From Deinococcus sp. LM3 (GTDB taxonomy: Bacteria > Deinococcota > Deinococci > Deinococcales > Deinococcaceae): 64,000 bases of DNA. A program made the translations under genes and the position numbers. The stretch is from NCBI RefSeq assembly GCF_002017875.1, contig NZ_MUFV01000001.1, positions 901,001-965,000 on the forward strand, read 5' to 3'. Shown here piece after piece: positions 24,750 to 38,056 of the stretch (positions are counted from its first letter, which is position 1; every line of letters begins with the position of its first letter). The notes beneath the pieces are model-generated. The model searched no databases. It was not told the DNA's origin and saw only the letters and a program-made list of their open reading frames with translations.

Positions 24750-24952
24750 TATTTACCTCCGTAGGGCAGCATCTTCTTCATGCGGGCCCATTCGCTCTGG
24801 GCGAGCACGAAGCCCTTGCCCTTGCCGCGGATGGTGTTTCCGCTCTTCTTGGTGTTCTGGTGGCGCTTGCCACTCTTGAATGCCATGACCTTGCCGGTGC
24901 CGGTGATCTTGATCCGGCGCGAGGCGCTTTTCAGAGTCTTCATCTTGGGCAT
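24749..24952 (-). CDS. rpmI: 50S ribosomal protein L35
   Basis: 67 residues, full length, starting MPKMKTLKSASRRIKITG and strongly basic. AAGGAGG precedes the ATG. infC, the usual upstream neighbour, is absent: the promoter lies about 110 bp upstream and a GNAT gene comes next, so this is a two-gene operon. Confidence 0.98.
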   Translation of the reverse strand: MPKMKTLKSASRRIKITGTGKVMAFKSGKRHQNTKKSGNTIRGKGKGFVLAQSEWARMKKMLPYGGK

Positions 24953-25097
<145 letters not shown>

Positions 25098-25114
25098 GGG
25101 GAAGAGCAGGCCGC

Positions 25115-25921
25115 TCAGTGCTGCCGGTAGTACTGCTGGGTGCTGAGCAGCACGCTGCCGCTGCGTTCAAAGGTGCGGCGCATGGCGTGGTTGCCAGCGT
25201 CGGTGCCGCCCGTGTGCGAGGCGAAGGTCTGCGCGGCCACGCCCAGCAGGTGTGCGTGCAGCCGCGCGCCGTACCCGCACCCACGGTGCGCGGGCCGCAC
25301 GCCGATCAGGTCGAGGCCCGCCTCGCCGGGGCGGCCGCCGGGGCCGGTCGCGCCGAGGGCCAGCACCTGACCCTCCCGGCGCAGGGCGTGCAGGGTCCAG
25401 CCCTCGGCGGCCTCCCAGTCCGGGCGGCCCAGCTCCCGCAGGGCCTCGTGCACGCCGGGATCGTCCGGACTGACGGCCGTCACGTCCGGGTCGGGCGCGT
25501 GGGGCCGGCCGCGCAGGTCCGTGCGGTAGATCACATGCTGCGAGTCGGGCACCCAGCCGGCCTGCACCGCCTCCGCTGGGCGCGGCGTGACCAGCGTGTC
25601 GTCCAGCAGCAGTTGCCGGTCGGGGGTATCCGAGACGCGGCGGCGCAGTTCACGCAGGAACGCAGTCAGGGCGTCGGCGGGCGTGTCCGCGCGGTAGGTG
25701 GGAAACAGGGGCACGCGGGCGTTCGGCCCGACGAAGCACACGCCCTGCACGGCACCGTCAGTGCGCAGCAGCAGGAACCGCGCCGGGTCGAGTTGACCGG
25801 CCCGCACGCGCTCCTGTGTGACGCTCAACCGGCGGGCCGCCTCGGCCGGGTCGGGGTGCAGGGCGTGAATGTCGGCCAGCGTGTCGGGCGTGGCCGCCTG
25901 AAGGGTAAAAGCAGTGGACAT
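25115..25921 (-). CDS. GNAT-family N-acetyltransferase
   Basis: 268 residues. The C-terminal half has the acetyl-CoA loop of GNAT enzymes (VRPAHRGCGYGARLHAHLL, about 210-228) preceded by the beta strand GEAGLDLIGV. The N-terminal half looks like a degenerate second GNAT domain, as in other two-domain members. The substrate is unknown. The ATG at 25921 has GAGG upstream. A 21-codon ORF with a better SD precedes it by 82 bp. Confidence 0.85.
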   Translation of the reverse strand: MSTAFTLQAATPDTLADIHALHPDPAEAARRLSVTQERVRAGQLDPARFLLLRTDGAVQGVCFVGPNARVPLFPTYRADTPADALTAFLRELRRRVSDTPDRQLLLDDTLVTPRPAEAVQAGWVPDSQHVIYRTDLRGRPHAPDPDVTAVSPDDPGVHEALRELGRPDWEAAEGWTLHALRREGQVLALGATGPGGRPGEAGLDLIGVRPAHRGCGYGARLHAHLLGVAAQTFASHTGGTDAGNHAMRRTFERSGSVLLSTQQYYRQH

Positions 25922-26003
25922 GAAGTGACCTCGGGGCAGGAGCCGGGTCAGTGGGACGCGCCGGGACTCCGGGCCATGAATCTGGGCAGAGTCAGAGTCC
26001 GGA

Positions 26004-26069
26004 TCAGGCGGCCATGACCCCGGCAGGAACGGTGGGCACGGAACGGGCAGCGGTCTGAAGTCGCGTCAT
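26004..26069 (-). CDS. Putative 21-residue leader peptide
   Basis: MTRLQTAARSVPTVPAGVMAA, preceded by GGAGGTTCCC and by a -10-like TACGCT (26108-26103). It ends 82 bp before the GNAT start. The intervening RNA contains GGACTC/GAGTCC, able to form a stem. The strong SD argues for translation. Its role is unknown; attenuation of the GNAT gene is possible. Confidence 0.5.
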   Translation of the reverse strand: MTRLQTAARSVPTVPAGVMAA

Positions 26070-26209
26070 GGGAACCTCCGGTACAGCAGTGGGATGCCGC
26101 GCAGCGTAGCGCAGGCGGGTGCAGAAGAAGACCGCACCTGAGCGCGGCCCCCCGGACAGGGCGGGGAGCGGCGGGTGCAGTTCCGGGGTGCGCCGTCAGC
26201 CGCAGGAGT

Positions 26210-26398
26210 TCAGCGGCGCGGTGGGGGTTTCCCCGCCTGCCGGATAGACGTCAGGAGTCTGCCGACCGCCTGCGCGACCTGAGCGGCGTCGCGGCGGACC
26301 TGCGGGTCGCGGCTCAGGTGCGTGAGGCGTTCGGCGGCGCTGCGGGCGGCGTCCAGGAGTGTCTCGGTAGGAATCCTGATGGGGCGCTTTCGGGTCAT
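26210..26398 (-). CDS. Small hypothetical protein
   Basis: 62 residues, basic and helical (ETLLDAARSAAERLTHLSRDPQVRRDAAQVAQAVGRLL in pieces). GGAGGT is placed 6 nt before the ATG, a strong translation signal. No membrane segment or known family is seen. It lies between the GNAT leader region and amylosucrase on the same strand. Confidence 0.65.
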   Translation of the reverse strand: MTRKRPIRIPTETLLDAARSAAERLTHLSRDPQVRRDAAQVAQAVGRLLTSIRQAGKPPPRR

Positions 26399-26508
26399 GG
26401 GCGGACCTCCGGGCGCGGGGTCGCGCCGCTTTCATCCTGCCTGCCCGGCCGGGCCGTTGGTGGGCGGGGGCCCATGAAGCCTTCACGCTCCGCCGTGTTG
26501 CCCTCTGT

Positions 26509-28440
<1,932 letters not shown>

Positions 28441-28448
28441 ACCCTGAC

Positions 28449-28477
28449 AGCATAAACATTTTTGGAACTGTTTCCAA
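28449..28477 (-). promoter_or_regulatory. Amylosucrase promoter with LacI-type operator
   Basis: -35 TTGGAA (28477-28472), 17 bp, -10 TATGCT (28454-28449). TTGGAACTGTTTCCAA (28462-28477) is a 6+4+6 inverted repeat covering the -35 and spacer, close to LacI/GalR operators such as TTGGAAACGTTTCCAA. Repression relieved by a sugar is inferred. Confidence 0.7.
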
Positions 28478-28550
28478 TATGCCGGGGCTGGCCCAGCTCC
28501 GGTCCCGGCCACCCCTCCTTCCGCATCGTGCGGCCGCAGATCAGCGCAGC

Positions 28551-28586
28551 AAAAGGGGCCGGTCAGAAACAGTCCCGACCGGCCCC
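28551..28586 (-). terminator. Terminator of the alpha/beta hydrolase gene
   Basis: GGGGCCGGTC and GACCGGCCCC form a perfect 10-bp stem; on the minus strand TTTTGCTG follows. Confidence 0.8.
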
Positions 28587-28620
28587 TCGTCCTCCGTCAG
28601 CGGAAGGCTGACGCCCTCGC

Positions 28621-29457
28621 TCAGCGGGCCACGAAGTCCAGCAGCAACCGGTTGAACTCCTCGGCGTGCGTGGCATTCAGGCCGTGCGGCGCGCCCTTCA
28701 TCACGTGCAGCTCTGCATTCGGCTGGTACTGCGGCACGCGCTGACCGCTCGCCTCCAGCGGCACGATCTGATCCGCGTCACCGTGCACGACCAGCAGCGG
28801 CACCGTCAGTTTCGCGAGGTCCGCGCGGAAGTCGGTCATGGCGAACGCACGCACGCACTCCTGGGTCGCCACGGGGGACGCCTGGAAGTACAGGCTGGCC
28901 GTAAAATCAAGAAACTCGTCGCCCAGCTTCGCGCCGTTCTCGTCCCAGTTCAGGAACTTCTTGGTAAAGCCCGCCAGGAACTGCGGGCGGTTGGCGGCCA
29001 CCTGCCCCACCATGCCTTCCACGTCGGCCTCCGCCATGCCGCCGTCCGGGTTGTCTTCGGTCTTGAGCAGGTATGGCGCGACCGAGGAGATCAGCGCGGC
29101 ACTGCGCAGGTACTGCGTGCCGAACAGCCCGGCGTAACGGCTGACTTCCCCGCCGCCCATGCTGAAGCCCACGACCGTCACGTCGTTCAGGCTCAGCGCC
29201 TCGATCAGGTCTTTCAGGTCGCTGGCGAACACGTCGTAGGTGTACCCGGTGGCCGTCTTGCCGCTCTGGCCGAAGCCACGGCGGTCATACGAGATCACCT
29301 GATAGCCGGCGTGACGCAGCGCGTCGATCTGCCCTTCCCACATGCGGCCCGACAGTGGCCAGCCATGAATCAGGACGACGGGACGGCCCTCGCCGTACGT
29401 CTCGTAGTACAGCTCGGTCTGCGGGGCCAGGGTGTGCTTGGTCTGAATGGTGGGCAT
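28621..29457 (-). CDS. Alpha/beta hydrolase, haloperoxidase/esterase type
   Basis: 278 residues, the typical length of cofactor-free haloperoxidases and aryl esterases. Nucleophile elbow GFSMGG, oxyanion HGWPLSG, acid in VVHGDADQIVP and His in GAPHGLN form a complete triad. No signal peptide, so it is cytosolic. Family members hydrolyse esters and perhydrolyse acids; the native substrate is unknown. ACGGAGG precedes the ATG. GGTCGTA-type repeats lie about 45-70 bp upstream. Confidence 0.9.
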   Translation of the reverse strand: MPTIQTKHTLAPQTELYYETYGEGRPVVLIHGWPLSGRMWEGQIDALRHAGYQVISYDRRGFGQSGKTATGYTYDVFASDLKDLIEALSLNDVTVVGFSMGGGEVSRYAGLFGTQYLRSAALISSVAPYLLKTEDNPDGGMAEADVEGMVGQVAANRPQFLAGFTKKFLNWDENGAKLGDEFLDFTASLYFQASPVATQECVRAFAMTDFRADLAKLTVPLLVVHGDADQIVPLEASGQRVPQYQPNAELHVMKGAPHGLNATHAEEFNRLLLDFVAR

Positions 29458-29489
29458 GATGGAACCTCCGTTAATAGGGGGGCGTGCGC

Positions 29490-29530
29490 CGTATGACGCT
29501 GGGTCGTATGCCGGTAGGTCGTACGACGTC
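29490..29530. promoter_or_regulatory. GTCGTA repeat cluster upstream of the hydrolase
   Basis: GGTCGTA at 29502 and 29517, 15 bp apart. The second is part of the palindrome GTCGTACGAC (29518-29527), and CGTATGAC precedes them. A regulator site is possible; no -10/-35 was fixed. Confidence 0.35.
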
Positions 29531-29713
29531 GAACCGTTCCACCCTAGGCCCGGCCCGCCGCCCCCTCCTGAGCGGGGCCTTCAGGCTCCCTGAGCAAGAC
29601 TTCAGCGCACCTGAACCTTGACCAGCCGACCCGGGCGGGCAACGGGGACAGCGCCAACGGACAGGGCGGCGTGACCTGCTCGCCACGCCGCCCACAGGGG
29701 GTTCAGGACAGGG

Positions 29714-29977
29714 TCACGCGATGACGCTGCGCTCCACGTTCAGGTACACCGCCACGTCGTCCACGCTCTCCACCTGCGCCAGATCCACGTAATGATGCTG
29801 CCCGTCCGCGCTGTCGTTCTTCGTGAGTTTCACGCGCTCGCCGTCCAGGTGATCCACGGTTCCCACGTGCTCGCCGTTCACGTCCTTCACCTGAAGATGC
29901 TCGCCGCTCTGCTCCAGGCGGGCCTTGAGGTTCTGGGCGATACGGTCGCTGATCTCTCCGGCATTCATCTTCGTCAT
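29714..29977 (-). CDS. DUF2171-like small protein
   Basis: 87 residues. The core GEHLQVKDVNGEHVGTVDHLDGERVKLTK is the DUF2171 pattern, related to PRC-barrel-like folds often found in stress-related small proteins of this genus. The start at 29977 follows CAGACT and 6 nt, the same layout as the start at 42502; the frame also allows 30001. The function is unknown. Confidence 0.75.
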   Translation of the reverse strand: MTKMNAGEISDRIAQNLKARLEQSGEHLQVKDVNGEHVGTVDHLDGERVKLTKNDSADGQHHYVDLAQVESVDDVAVYLNVERSVIA

Positions 29978-30034
29978 GCGGGCAGTCTGGGCCGTGAACA
30001 TGGCCGTCAGATGACCATCAGGTTCAGGCAGACG

Positions 30035-30538
30035 TTACCGGAACTTGAGCGGGCCGTCATGAAGCGCCGCGCCACCCAACTCCGTGCGCACACTCATGAG
30101 GGCGCGTCCCAGCAGGTTCTCCCCCCAGGCCTGCCGCGCGCCGGGGGCGTCCTGCTCGCTGAAACCCACACCCCAGATCCGGTCGTTCGGGGCAGCCTCC
30201 ACCAGCTCTGCCTCGCCGGTCGCCAGCAGCGCCGCCCGTAGCAGCGCGTTCTGTCCGAACTTCAGACGCAGCATGTCCAGCGCCACCCCGAACCGCTCCT
30301 GCGCCCAGCGGGCATCGTCGTAGGGGCTCACGCGGCGGCCCAGCGCCTTGCACTCGCCGGGCGTGCGGGCCGCCAGAATCGCCCTGCGGGTCGCCTCGTC
30401 CCCGAACAGGGCGGCCTTGCGGGCCATCAGGTACTGCTCGGCGCAGTGGTACGCCACGCCATCCTCGGTGAACACGCTGGGGTGAAAGTTCGAAAACGGA
30501 TGTGCCGTCTGGTAGAAGAAAACGGGATCGGGGCTCAT
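30035..30538 (-). CDS. NADAR-family protein (YbiA-like)
   Basis: 167 residues. The FYQTAHPFSNFHPS opening, the AEQYLMARKAALFGD block, the DARWAQERF stretch and NDRIWGVGFSEQDA are the diagnostic NADAR motifs. Family members cleave N-glycosidic bonds in ADP-ribose or riboflavin-pathway metabolites. The ATG at 30538 begins the family; an upstream extension is not homologous. It diverges from proS with 112 bp between. Confidence 0.92.
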   Translation of the reverse strand: MSPDPVFFYQTAHPFSNFHPSVFTEDGVAYHCAEQYLMARKAALFGDEATRRAILAARTPGECKALGRRVSPYDDARWAQERFGVALDMLRLKFGQNALLRAALLATGEAELVEAAPNDRIWGVGFSEQDAPGARQAWGENLLGRALMSVRTELGGAALHDGPLKFR

Positions 30539-30636
30539 ATTTCCCAGTCTCCCCTGCCCACACCGATCCGACATAGGCAGAGCGGCGCAGGGGCGGCGTG
30601 CGCGGATGGCTGACGCGGGCCTCTGCCCCGGCCCGG

Positions 30637-30642
30637 TATCAT
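30637..30642 (+). promoter_or_regulatory. -10 box of proS (leaderless)
   Basis: TATCAT, 8 nt before the ATG at 30651. Confidence 0.55.
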
Positions 30643-30650
30643 GCGGGGCG

Positions 30651-32135
<1,485 letters not shown>

Positions 32136-32237
32136 CCGGAACCCTGCTGGAGTCCGGGCGCCTTCCCTGTGGGGGGGCGCTCGTTCGTTGTCGGCAGCTT
32201 CCGTCAAACAGATTACAAGTTTACTCAACTGGTCTGC

Positions 32238-32243
32238 TATGCT
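32238..32243 (+). promoter_or_regulatory. -10 box of the solute-binding protein gene
   Basis: TATGCT, 7 nt before the ATG at 32251. An AT-richer stretch (ttacaagtttactcaac) lies just upstream. Confidence 0.6.
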
Positions 32244-32250
32244 GCGCCGC

Positions 32251-33225
32251 ATGAAGCGTGCCCTCCTCCCCCTCCTGACCCTCTCCCTGATCGCCAGCGC
32301 CAGCGCGCAGCAGGCCAAGGAACTGCGCCTGGGCGTGTTCCCGAACGTCACGCACGCCGCCGGACTGGTCGGCGTGCAGCGCGGCCTGATTCAGAAGAAC
32401 CTCCCGGCCGGCGTGAAACTGGTCGTACGTGAATTCGCGAACGGCAGCCAGATCAACGAGGCCTTCGCCGCCGGCGCCATTGACGCCGCCTACGTCGGCC
32501 CGGGGCCCGCCATGAACGCCTTCATGCGCGGCGTGCCCATCCAGGTGTACGCGGGCGCCGCGAACGCCGGAGCGGTCCTGGTCGCCCGCAAGGACAGCGG
32601 CGTGCGCAACGTGAAGGGACTGGCCGGGAAGAAGGTCGCGGTGCCCACGCGCGGCAGCACGCAGGACATCAGCCTGCGCCACCTGCTGCACGAGAACGGC
32701 CTGAAAGCCACCGACGAGGGCGGCAACGTCACCATCGTGCCGGTCGACCCGGCCAACATGCCCGCCCTGTTCGCCGCCAAACAGGTGGACGCCGCGCTCG
32801 TGCAGGAACCCTGGGGCGCGATCATGGAAACGCAGGGCGCCCGCCTGATCGCCAACGAGAAGGCCATCTGGGCCGGCGGGAACTACACCACCACCGTCCT
32901 GACCGTGAACACGCGCTACGCCGCCGCGAACCCCGACAGCCTGCGCGGCCTGCTGCGCGGGCACCTGGCGGCCATCGACTTCATCAAGGGCAGCAGCGCC
33001 GGCACGCAGAAGTCGGTCGCGGAACAGATCTACGTCTTCACCGGCAAGCGCCCCAACACCGCCGAGCTGTTCAAGGCGCTGTCCCGCACGAAGGTCACCT
33101 GGGACATCAACCTCAAGACCCTGGCCGAGTACGCCCAGCTGAACCGCGAGGCCGGCTTCGCGCGGGACGTGCCGGACCTGAACCGCTTCGTGAACCTCGA
33201 CCTGATCCGCAGCCTCGCGAAGTGA
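32251..33225 (+). CDS. ABC transporter substrate-binding protein, SsuA/TauA type
   Basis: 324 residues with a signal peptide (RALLPLLTLSLIASASAQQ). The mature protein follows the NMT1/SsuA fold: RLGVFPNVTHAAGLVG, GSQINEAFAAGAIDAAYVGPGPA, VAVPTRGSTQD and AALVQEPWGA. It would bind a sulfonate, nitrate-like or related ligand outside the membrane. No permease or ATPase gene is adjacent, so it must use transporter parts encoded elsewhere. An in-frame ATG at 32239 lies within the -10 box and was rejected. Confidence 0.9.
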   Translation: MKRALLPLLTLSLIASASAQQAKELRLGVFPNVTHAAGLVGVQRGLIQKNLPAGVKLVVREFANGSQINEAFAAGAIDAAYVGPGPAMNAFMRGVPIQVYAGAANAGAVLVARKDSGVRNVKGLAGKKVAVPTRGSTQDISLRHLLHENGLKATDEGGNVTIVPVDPANMPALFAAKQVDAALVQEPWGAIMETQGARLIANEKAIWAGGNYTTTVLTVNTRYAAANPDSLRGLLRGHLAAIDFIKGSSAGTQKSVAEQIYVFTGKRPNTAELFKALSRTKVTWDINLKTLAEYAQLNREAGFARDVPDLNRFVNLDLIRSLAK

Positions 33226-33274
33226 CCGTGTGCTTGCTCCGTGCGGCCGTGGCGGGAGCCTTCCCCGGATGCTC

Positions 33275-33280
33275 TAGACT
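33275..33280 (+). promoter_or_regulatory. -10 box of the gene at 33287
   Basis: TAGACT, 6 nt before the ATG; GAAGGG in between could also act as a weak SD. Confidence 0.55.
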
Positions 33281-33286
33281 GAAGGG

Positions 33287-34078
33287 ATGACGGGGCCAAA
33301 GAAAGGTTCACGGGGCCGAGCCCCACAACGCAATACAGCTCAGGGTCGCGGTGGCATCACGCGCGACACCATCAAACCGGCCCGCGCCACGCGCGAGGGC
33401 GGCGACGCGCCCGGCCGGGACGGGGCCCGCAAGGACACCCGCCCCGGACGCGGCAGTGACGCGCGTCCCGGCGGCGCCCGGCCCGGCAGCTCCCGCGCCG
33501 CAGCGGGTGGCGGCCGCAGCGGCGCGGCCGGTGGTCGCGGCAGCGAGAACCCCGCCCGCCGCAAGCCGGGCGAGGGCAGCGCCCGCAGCGAGGAGGGCCG
33601 CAGCGAGGGTCGCGGCGCGGTGGAACGCCGCTTCACGTCGGGCGGCCCGGCCCGGCGCAGCCCGCCCAAGCCCGGCAAGAAGGCACTGCCGGAACTCAAG
33701 CGCGTGCAGCTGGACGCGCCGGCGCCCGACACGGCCTTCCGGGACCGGGACGGCGACACGCTGACCTTCCCGGACAGCAACCTCAAACGGGTCGCGGCGA
33801 AGATCCTGACCGAGAAGAAGAGGGCGTGGCGCTACCGGCCGTTCGCGTTCCCGCTGTTCACGGACCGGGGCAGCGAGCAGTCCTTCCACTTCGATTTCTA
33901 CATCTACGACGCCGAGGACAGCGTGATCCGCCTGATCCTGGTGATTCCCTTCGAGTCCCGTGAGGTCTGGGACCGGGTGGGACGCTTCAAGCGGCAGTAC
34001 CCCATGTACGCGTACGAACTGTGGACGCCCGAGAAACTGGCGCGCCTGAGTGGCCCGCGCGGCCGCCTGGAGTTCTGA
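33287..34078 (+). CDS. Hypothetical protein with Arg/Gly-rich disordered N-terminus
   Basis: 263 residues. Residues 1 to about 135 are low complexity, rich in R, G, A, P and S, and likely disordered and nucleic-acid binding. Residues about 150-263 form a compact domain (KRAWRYRPFAFPLF, FHFDFYIYDAEDSVIRLILVIPF, GRFKRQYPMYAYELW). The order strand - FDFYIYD - strand - helix with Q loosely recalls a PD-(D/E)xK core, but the ExK lysine is missing, so nuclease activity cannot be claimed. Confidence 0.75.
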   Translation: MTGPKKGSRGRAPQRNTAQGRGGITRDTIKPARATREGGDAPGRDGARKDTRPGRGSDARPGGARPGSSRAAAGGGRSGAAGGRGSENPARRKPGEGSARSEEGRSEGRGAVERRFTSGGPARRSPPKPGKKALPELKRVQLDAPAPDTAFRDRDGDTLTFPDSNLKRVAAKILTEKKRAWRYRPFAFPLFTDRGSEQSFHFDFYIYDAEDSVIRLILVIPFESREVWDRVGRFKRQYPMYAYELWTPEKLARLSGPRGRLEF

Positions 34079-34084
34079 GACAGC

Positions 34085-34235
34085 CCCGGCCTGAAGGGTC
34101 TTTTCAAACCCTTCAGGCCGGGCGCGTACGACTTGCAGAACTGCTCCGCAGAGCGGGAGCGAAACGGCCTGCGGGCGTGGAGTTGGCCACCCGGTGATGT
34201 TCCGGATAGAGGGCGAAACTGACGGAATCCATGAG
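34085..34235. repeat. Decayed copy of the TGATACGG element
   Basis: It begins with a perfect 15-bp hairpin (34085-34099 with 34108-34122) corresponding to the first hairpin of the element. It continues CTCCGCAGAGCGGGAGCGAAAC, GCGTGGAGTTGGCCACCCGG and ends ACGGAATCCATGA, in the orientation of the copy at 53326. The hairpin could also terminate the gene ending at 34078. The rest of the gap to 34558 shows no gene. Confidence 0.65.
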
Positions 34236-34558
34236 GCGGTTTTCGGTTCCGCCCTGTGGGAACGTCACCCTGCTTCGCTCTCCTCTGCCTCTGCGCAGGC
34301 TGCTGTGAGCCGACGGGGGTTGACCGCTCGCTGAACTGCCACTCATGCTGGGGCCTCCGGGAATCGTCCGGGGGCTCCCGCGCGTGAGAAATGGCCTCTG
34401 GGAGCGGTTCCGGGCACCGTGAGCCGCATGAGAGGGATCTTGTGCTTCGCTTGGGTTTGTGCCCGTGGCTGTGGTACGCGCCGGGTGGTCTGGTACCGTT
34501 TCCACGTTACGGGCGGCGCCGACGCGCCTCCCCCGCCACGAAAGGAGAGCGCAGCCTG

Positions 34559-36676
<2,118 letters not shown>

Positions 36677-36699
36677 CCCCCTTCAGGACAGAGCAGTCA

Positions 36700-36752
36700 G
36701 AACAGATGAGAGAGGCGGCCCCAGTGTGCGGGGCCGCCTCTCTCATCTGTTC
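36700..36752. terminator. Bidirectional terminator between glgX and the App1-like gene
   Basis: A perfect 23-bp stem (36700-36722 with 36730-36752) and a 7-nt loop between two converging genes. The outer part of the stem is A/G-rich on one side and C/T-rich on the other, so it serves both directions. Confidence 0.9.
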
Positions 36753-36778
36753 CCACTCCCTACTCCCCAATTCCCGCT

Positions 36779-37873
36779 TCAGGTTTCGTAGGTGCGGGCG
36801 ACACTGGTCAGGACGCTGCGGTACTCGCCGGGCGTGATCAGGCCCATGGCCATGGCGTGGCTGGCGGCGTTCAGGCTGTCGGCGGCCAGCACGAGGTCCG
36901 CGCCGGTCTTGCGGACTTCCTCGCGGAGTTTCAGGACGCCGCTGTCGCGCGTGCCCTCGGTCACGTCGCGGATGTACACGGCCAGCACCCGGCCCGGATG
37001 GCGGCGCACGATCTCGGCGTAGATTTCGGGGTCTTTCTCGCCGCTGTCGCCAACCAGCACGAACGTCAGGTCCGGGAAGCGCGTGAAGATCCGTTCGATC
37101 ACGCCGTGCTTGTACCCGCCGTGCCCGCCGAGCAGGTCCACGCCCCAGTTGCGCAGGAACATCGGCCCCAGCGGGATGCGGCGGTAATCCAGGAACTGCC
37201 ACAGCAGATCGAAGAAATTCCAGGGGCTGCTGGACACGTAGAAGATCGGGTTGCGGGCCTCGCCGTCACGGGTCAGGGCGCGGTACAGGGCGCCCACACC
37301 GGGGAACGGCAGGCGGGTGCGGGCGTTGCCGGTCAGGACGGTGGCGAGCATGCGCGGCAGGCTGGTCACGTCGGACTGGATGACGGTGTCGTCCAGGTCG
37401 CTGATGATGCCGAAGCGGGCGTCCGCGACGACCTGCACGCGGGCGGTGGCGGTCACGTCCCGGCCGTCCAGGGTCAGGGCCGCCTGATGCCACCCGCCGG
37501 GCAGCGGCACCTGCGGCGTGAAGATCAGCGTGAAGTATCCGTCGGCGTCACTGACGGCGCTGACCTGCTGGCCGTCCAGGGTGCCCGTGACCCGCACGCC
37601 GCCCACCTCGCGCGACAGCAGGCGGCGCAGGACGTTCTGCGCGTTGCGCAGGCGGCGGTCGCCCTTGCGGGCGGGTTGCATGGTGCGGGGCAGCAGCACC
37701 CGCCCGGTCAGTTCCACCTGGGCGGGCGTACCCCACCCGACGTAGGGTTGCAGCAGCAGCTTGCCGCGGGCGCGACGGGGCTGCACGAAAGCGGCGAACG
37801 CCTGATCGGCGGCCAGCAGCGCCCTTTCCAGCATGGGCTGCACGGTCTTGAACGCAGTCGTTACTGGATTCAC
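36779..37873 (-). CDS. DUF2183/App1-like phosphatidate phosphatase domain protein
   Basis: 364 residues. The C-terminal half has the HAD-like motif ISDLDDTVIQSDV, then YVSSSPWNFFDLL, RNWGVD, and FVLVGDSGEKDPEIY, matching the App1 catalytic domain (DUF2183). Eukaryotic App1 dephosphorylates phosphatidic acid; the bacterial role is unproven. The N-terminal part (about 40-150) resembles an Ig-like sandwich. It starts at GTG, 6 nt after TACACT (37885-37880), a leaderless layout. Confidence 0.88.
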   Translation of the reverse strand: MNPVTTAFKTVQPMLERALLAADQAFAAFVQPRRARGKLLLQPYVGWGTPAQVELTGRVLLPRTMQPARKGDRRLRNAQNVLRRLLSREVGGVRVTGTLDGQQVSAVSDADGYFTLIFTPQVPLPGGWHQAALTLDGRDVTATARVQVVADARFGIISDLDDTVIQSDVTSLPRMLATVLTGNARTRLPFPGVGALYRALTRDGEARNPIFYVSSSPWNFFDLLWQFLDYRRIPLGPMFLRNWGVDLLGGHGGYKHGVIERIFTRFPDLTFVLVGDSGEKDPEIYAEIVRRHPGRVLAVYIRDVTEGTRDSGVLKLREEVRKTGADLVLAADSLNAASHAMAMGLITPGEYRSVLTSVARTYET

Positions 37874-37879
37874 CCGCCC

Positions 37880-37885
37880 AGTGTA
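37880..37885 (-). promoter_or_regulatory. -10 box of the App1-like gene
   Basis: TACACT on the minus strand, 6 nt before the GTG start. Confidence 0.55.
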
Positions 37886-37997
37886 GCGGGCGCCGCGTTC
37901 CCTGCGGCAAGTGGCTCTGGCCCGGTCGGTCGGTCATGAGAGGCCGCCCCTCTGCCTATCGAATCACGAAAACGCGTGCCACACGCCAGAACAGACC

Positions 37998-38027
37998 GCT
38001 CCCGCCCGGACAGCACGGGGCGGGAGC
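37998..38027 (-). terminator. Hairpin after the SDR gene at 38057
   Basis: GCTCCCGCCC and GGGCGGGAGC pair perfectly over 10 bp, 30 bp past the stop codon. No T-run is present. Confidence 0.5.
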
Positions 38028-38056
38028 ATGAAGAAACGCGGGGTGATGCGTGGCGT

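Noticed and set aside
34391..34558. N-terminal extension of glgX
   Set aside because: It adds 56 residues with no family match and crosses the intergenic region; AAAGGAG precedes the ATG at 34559.
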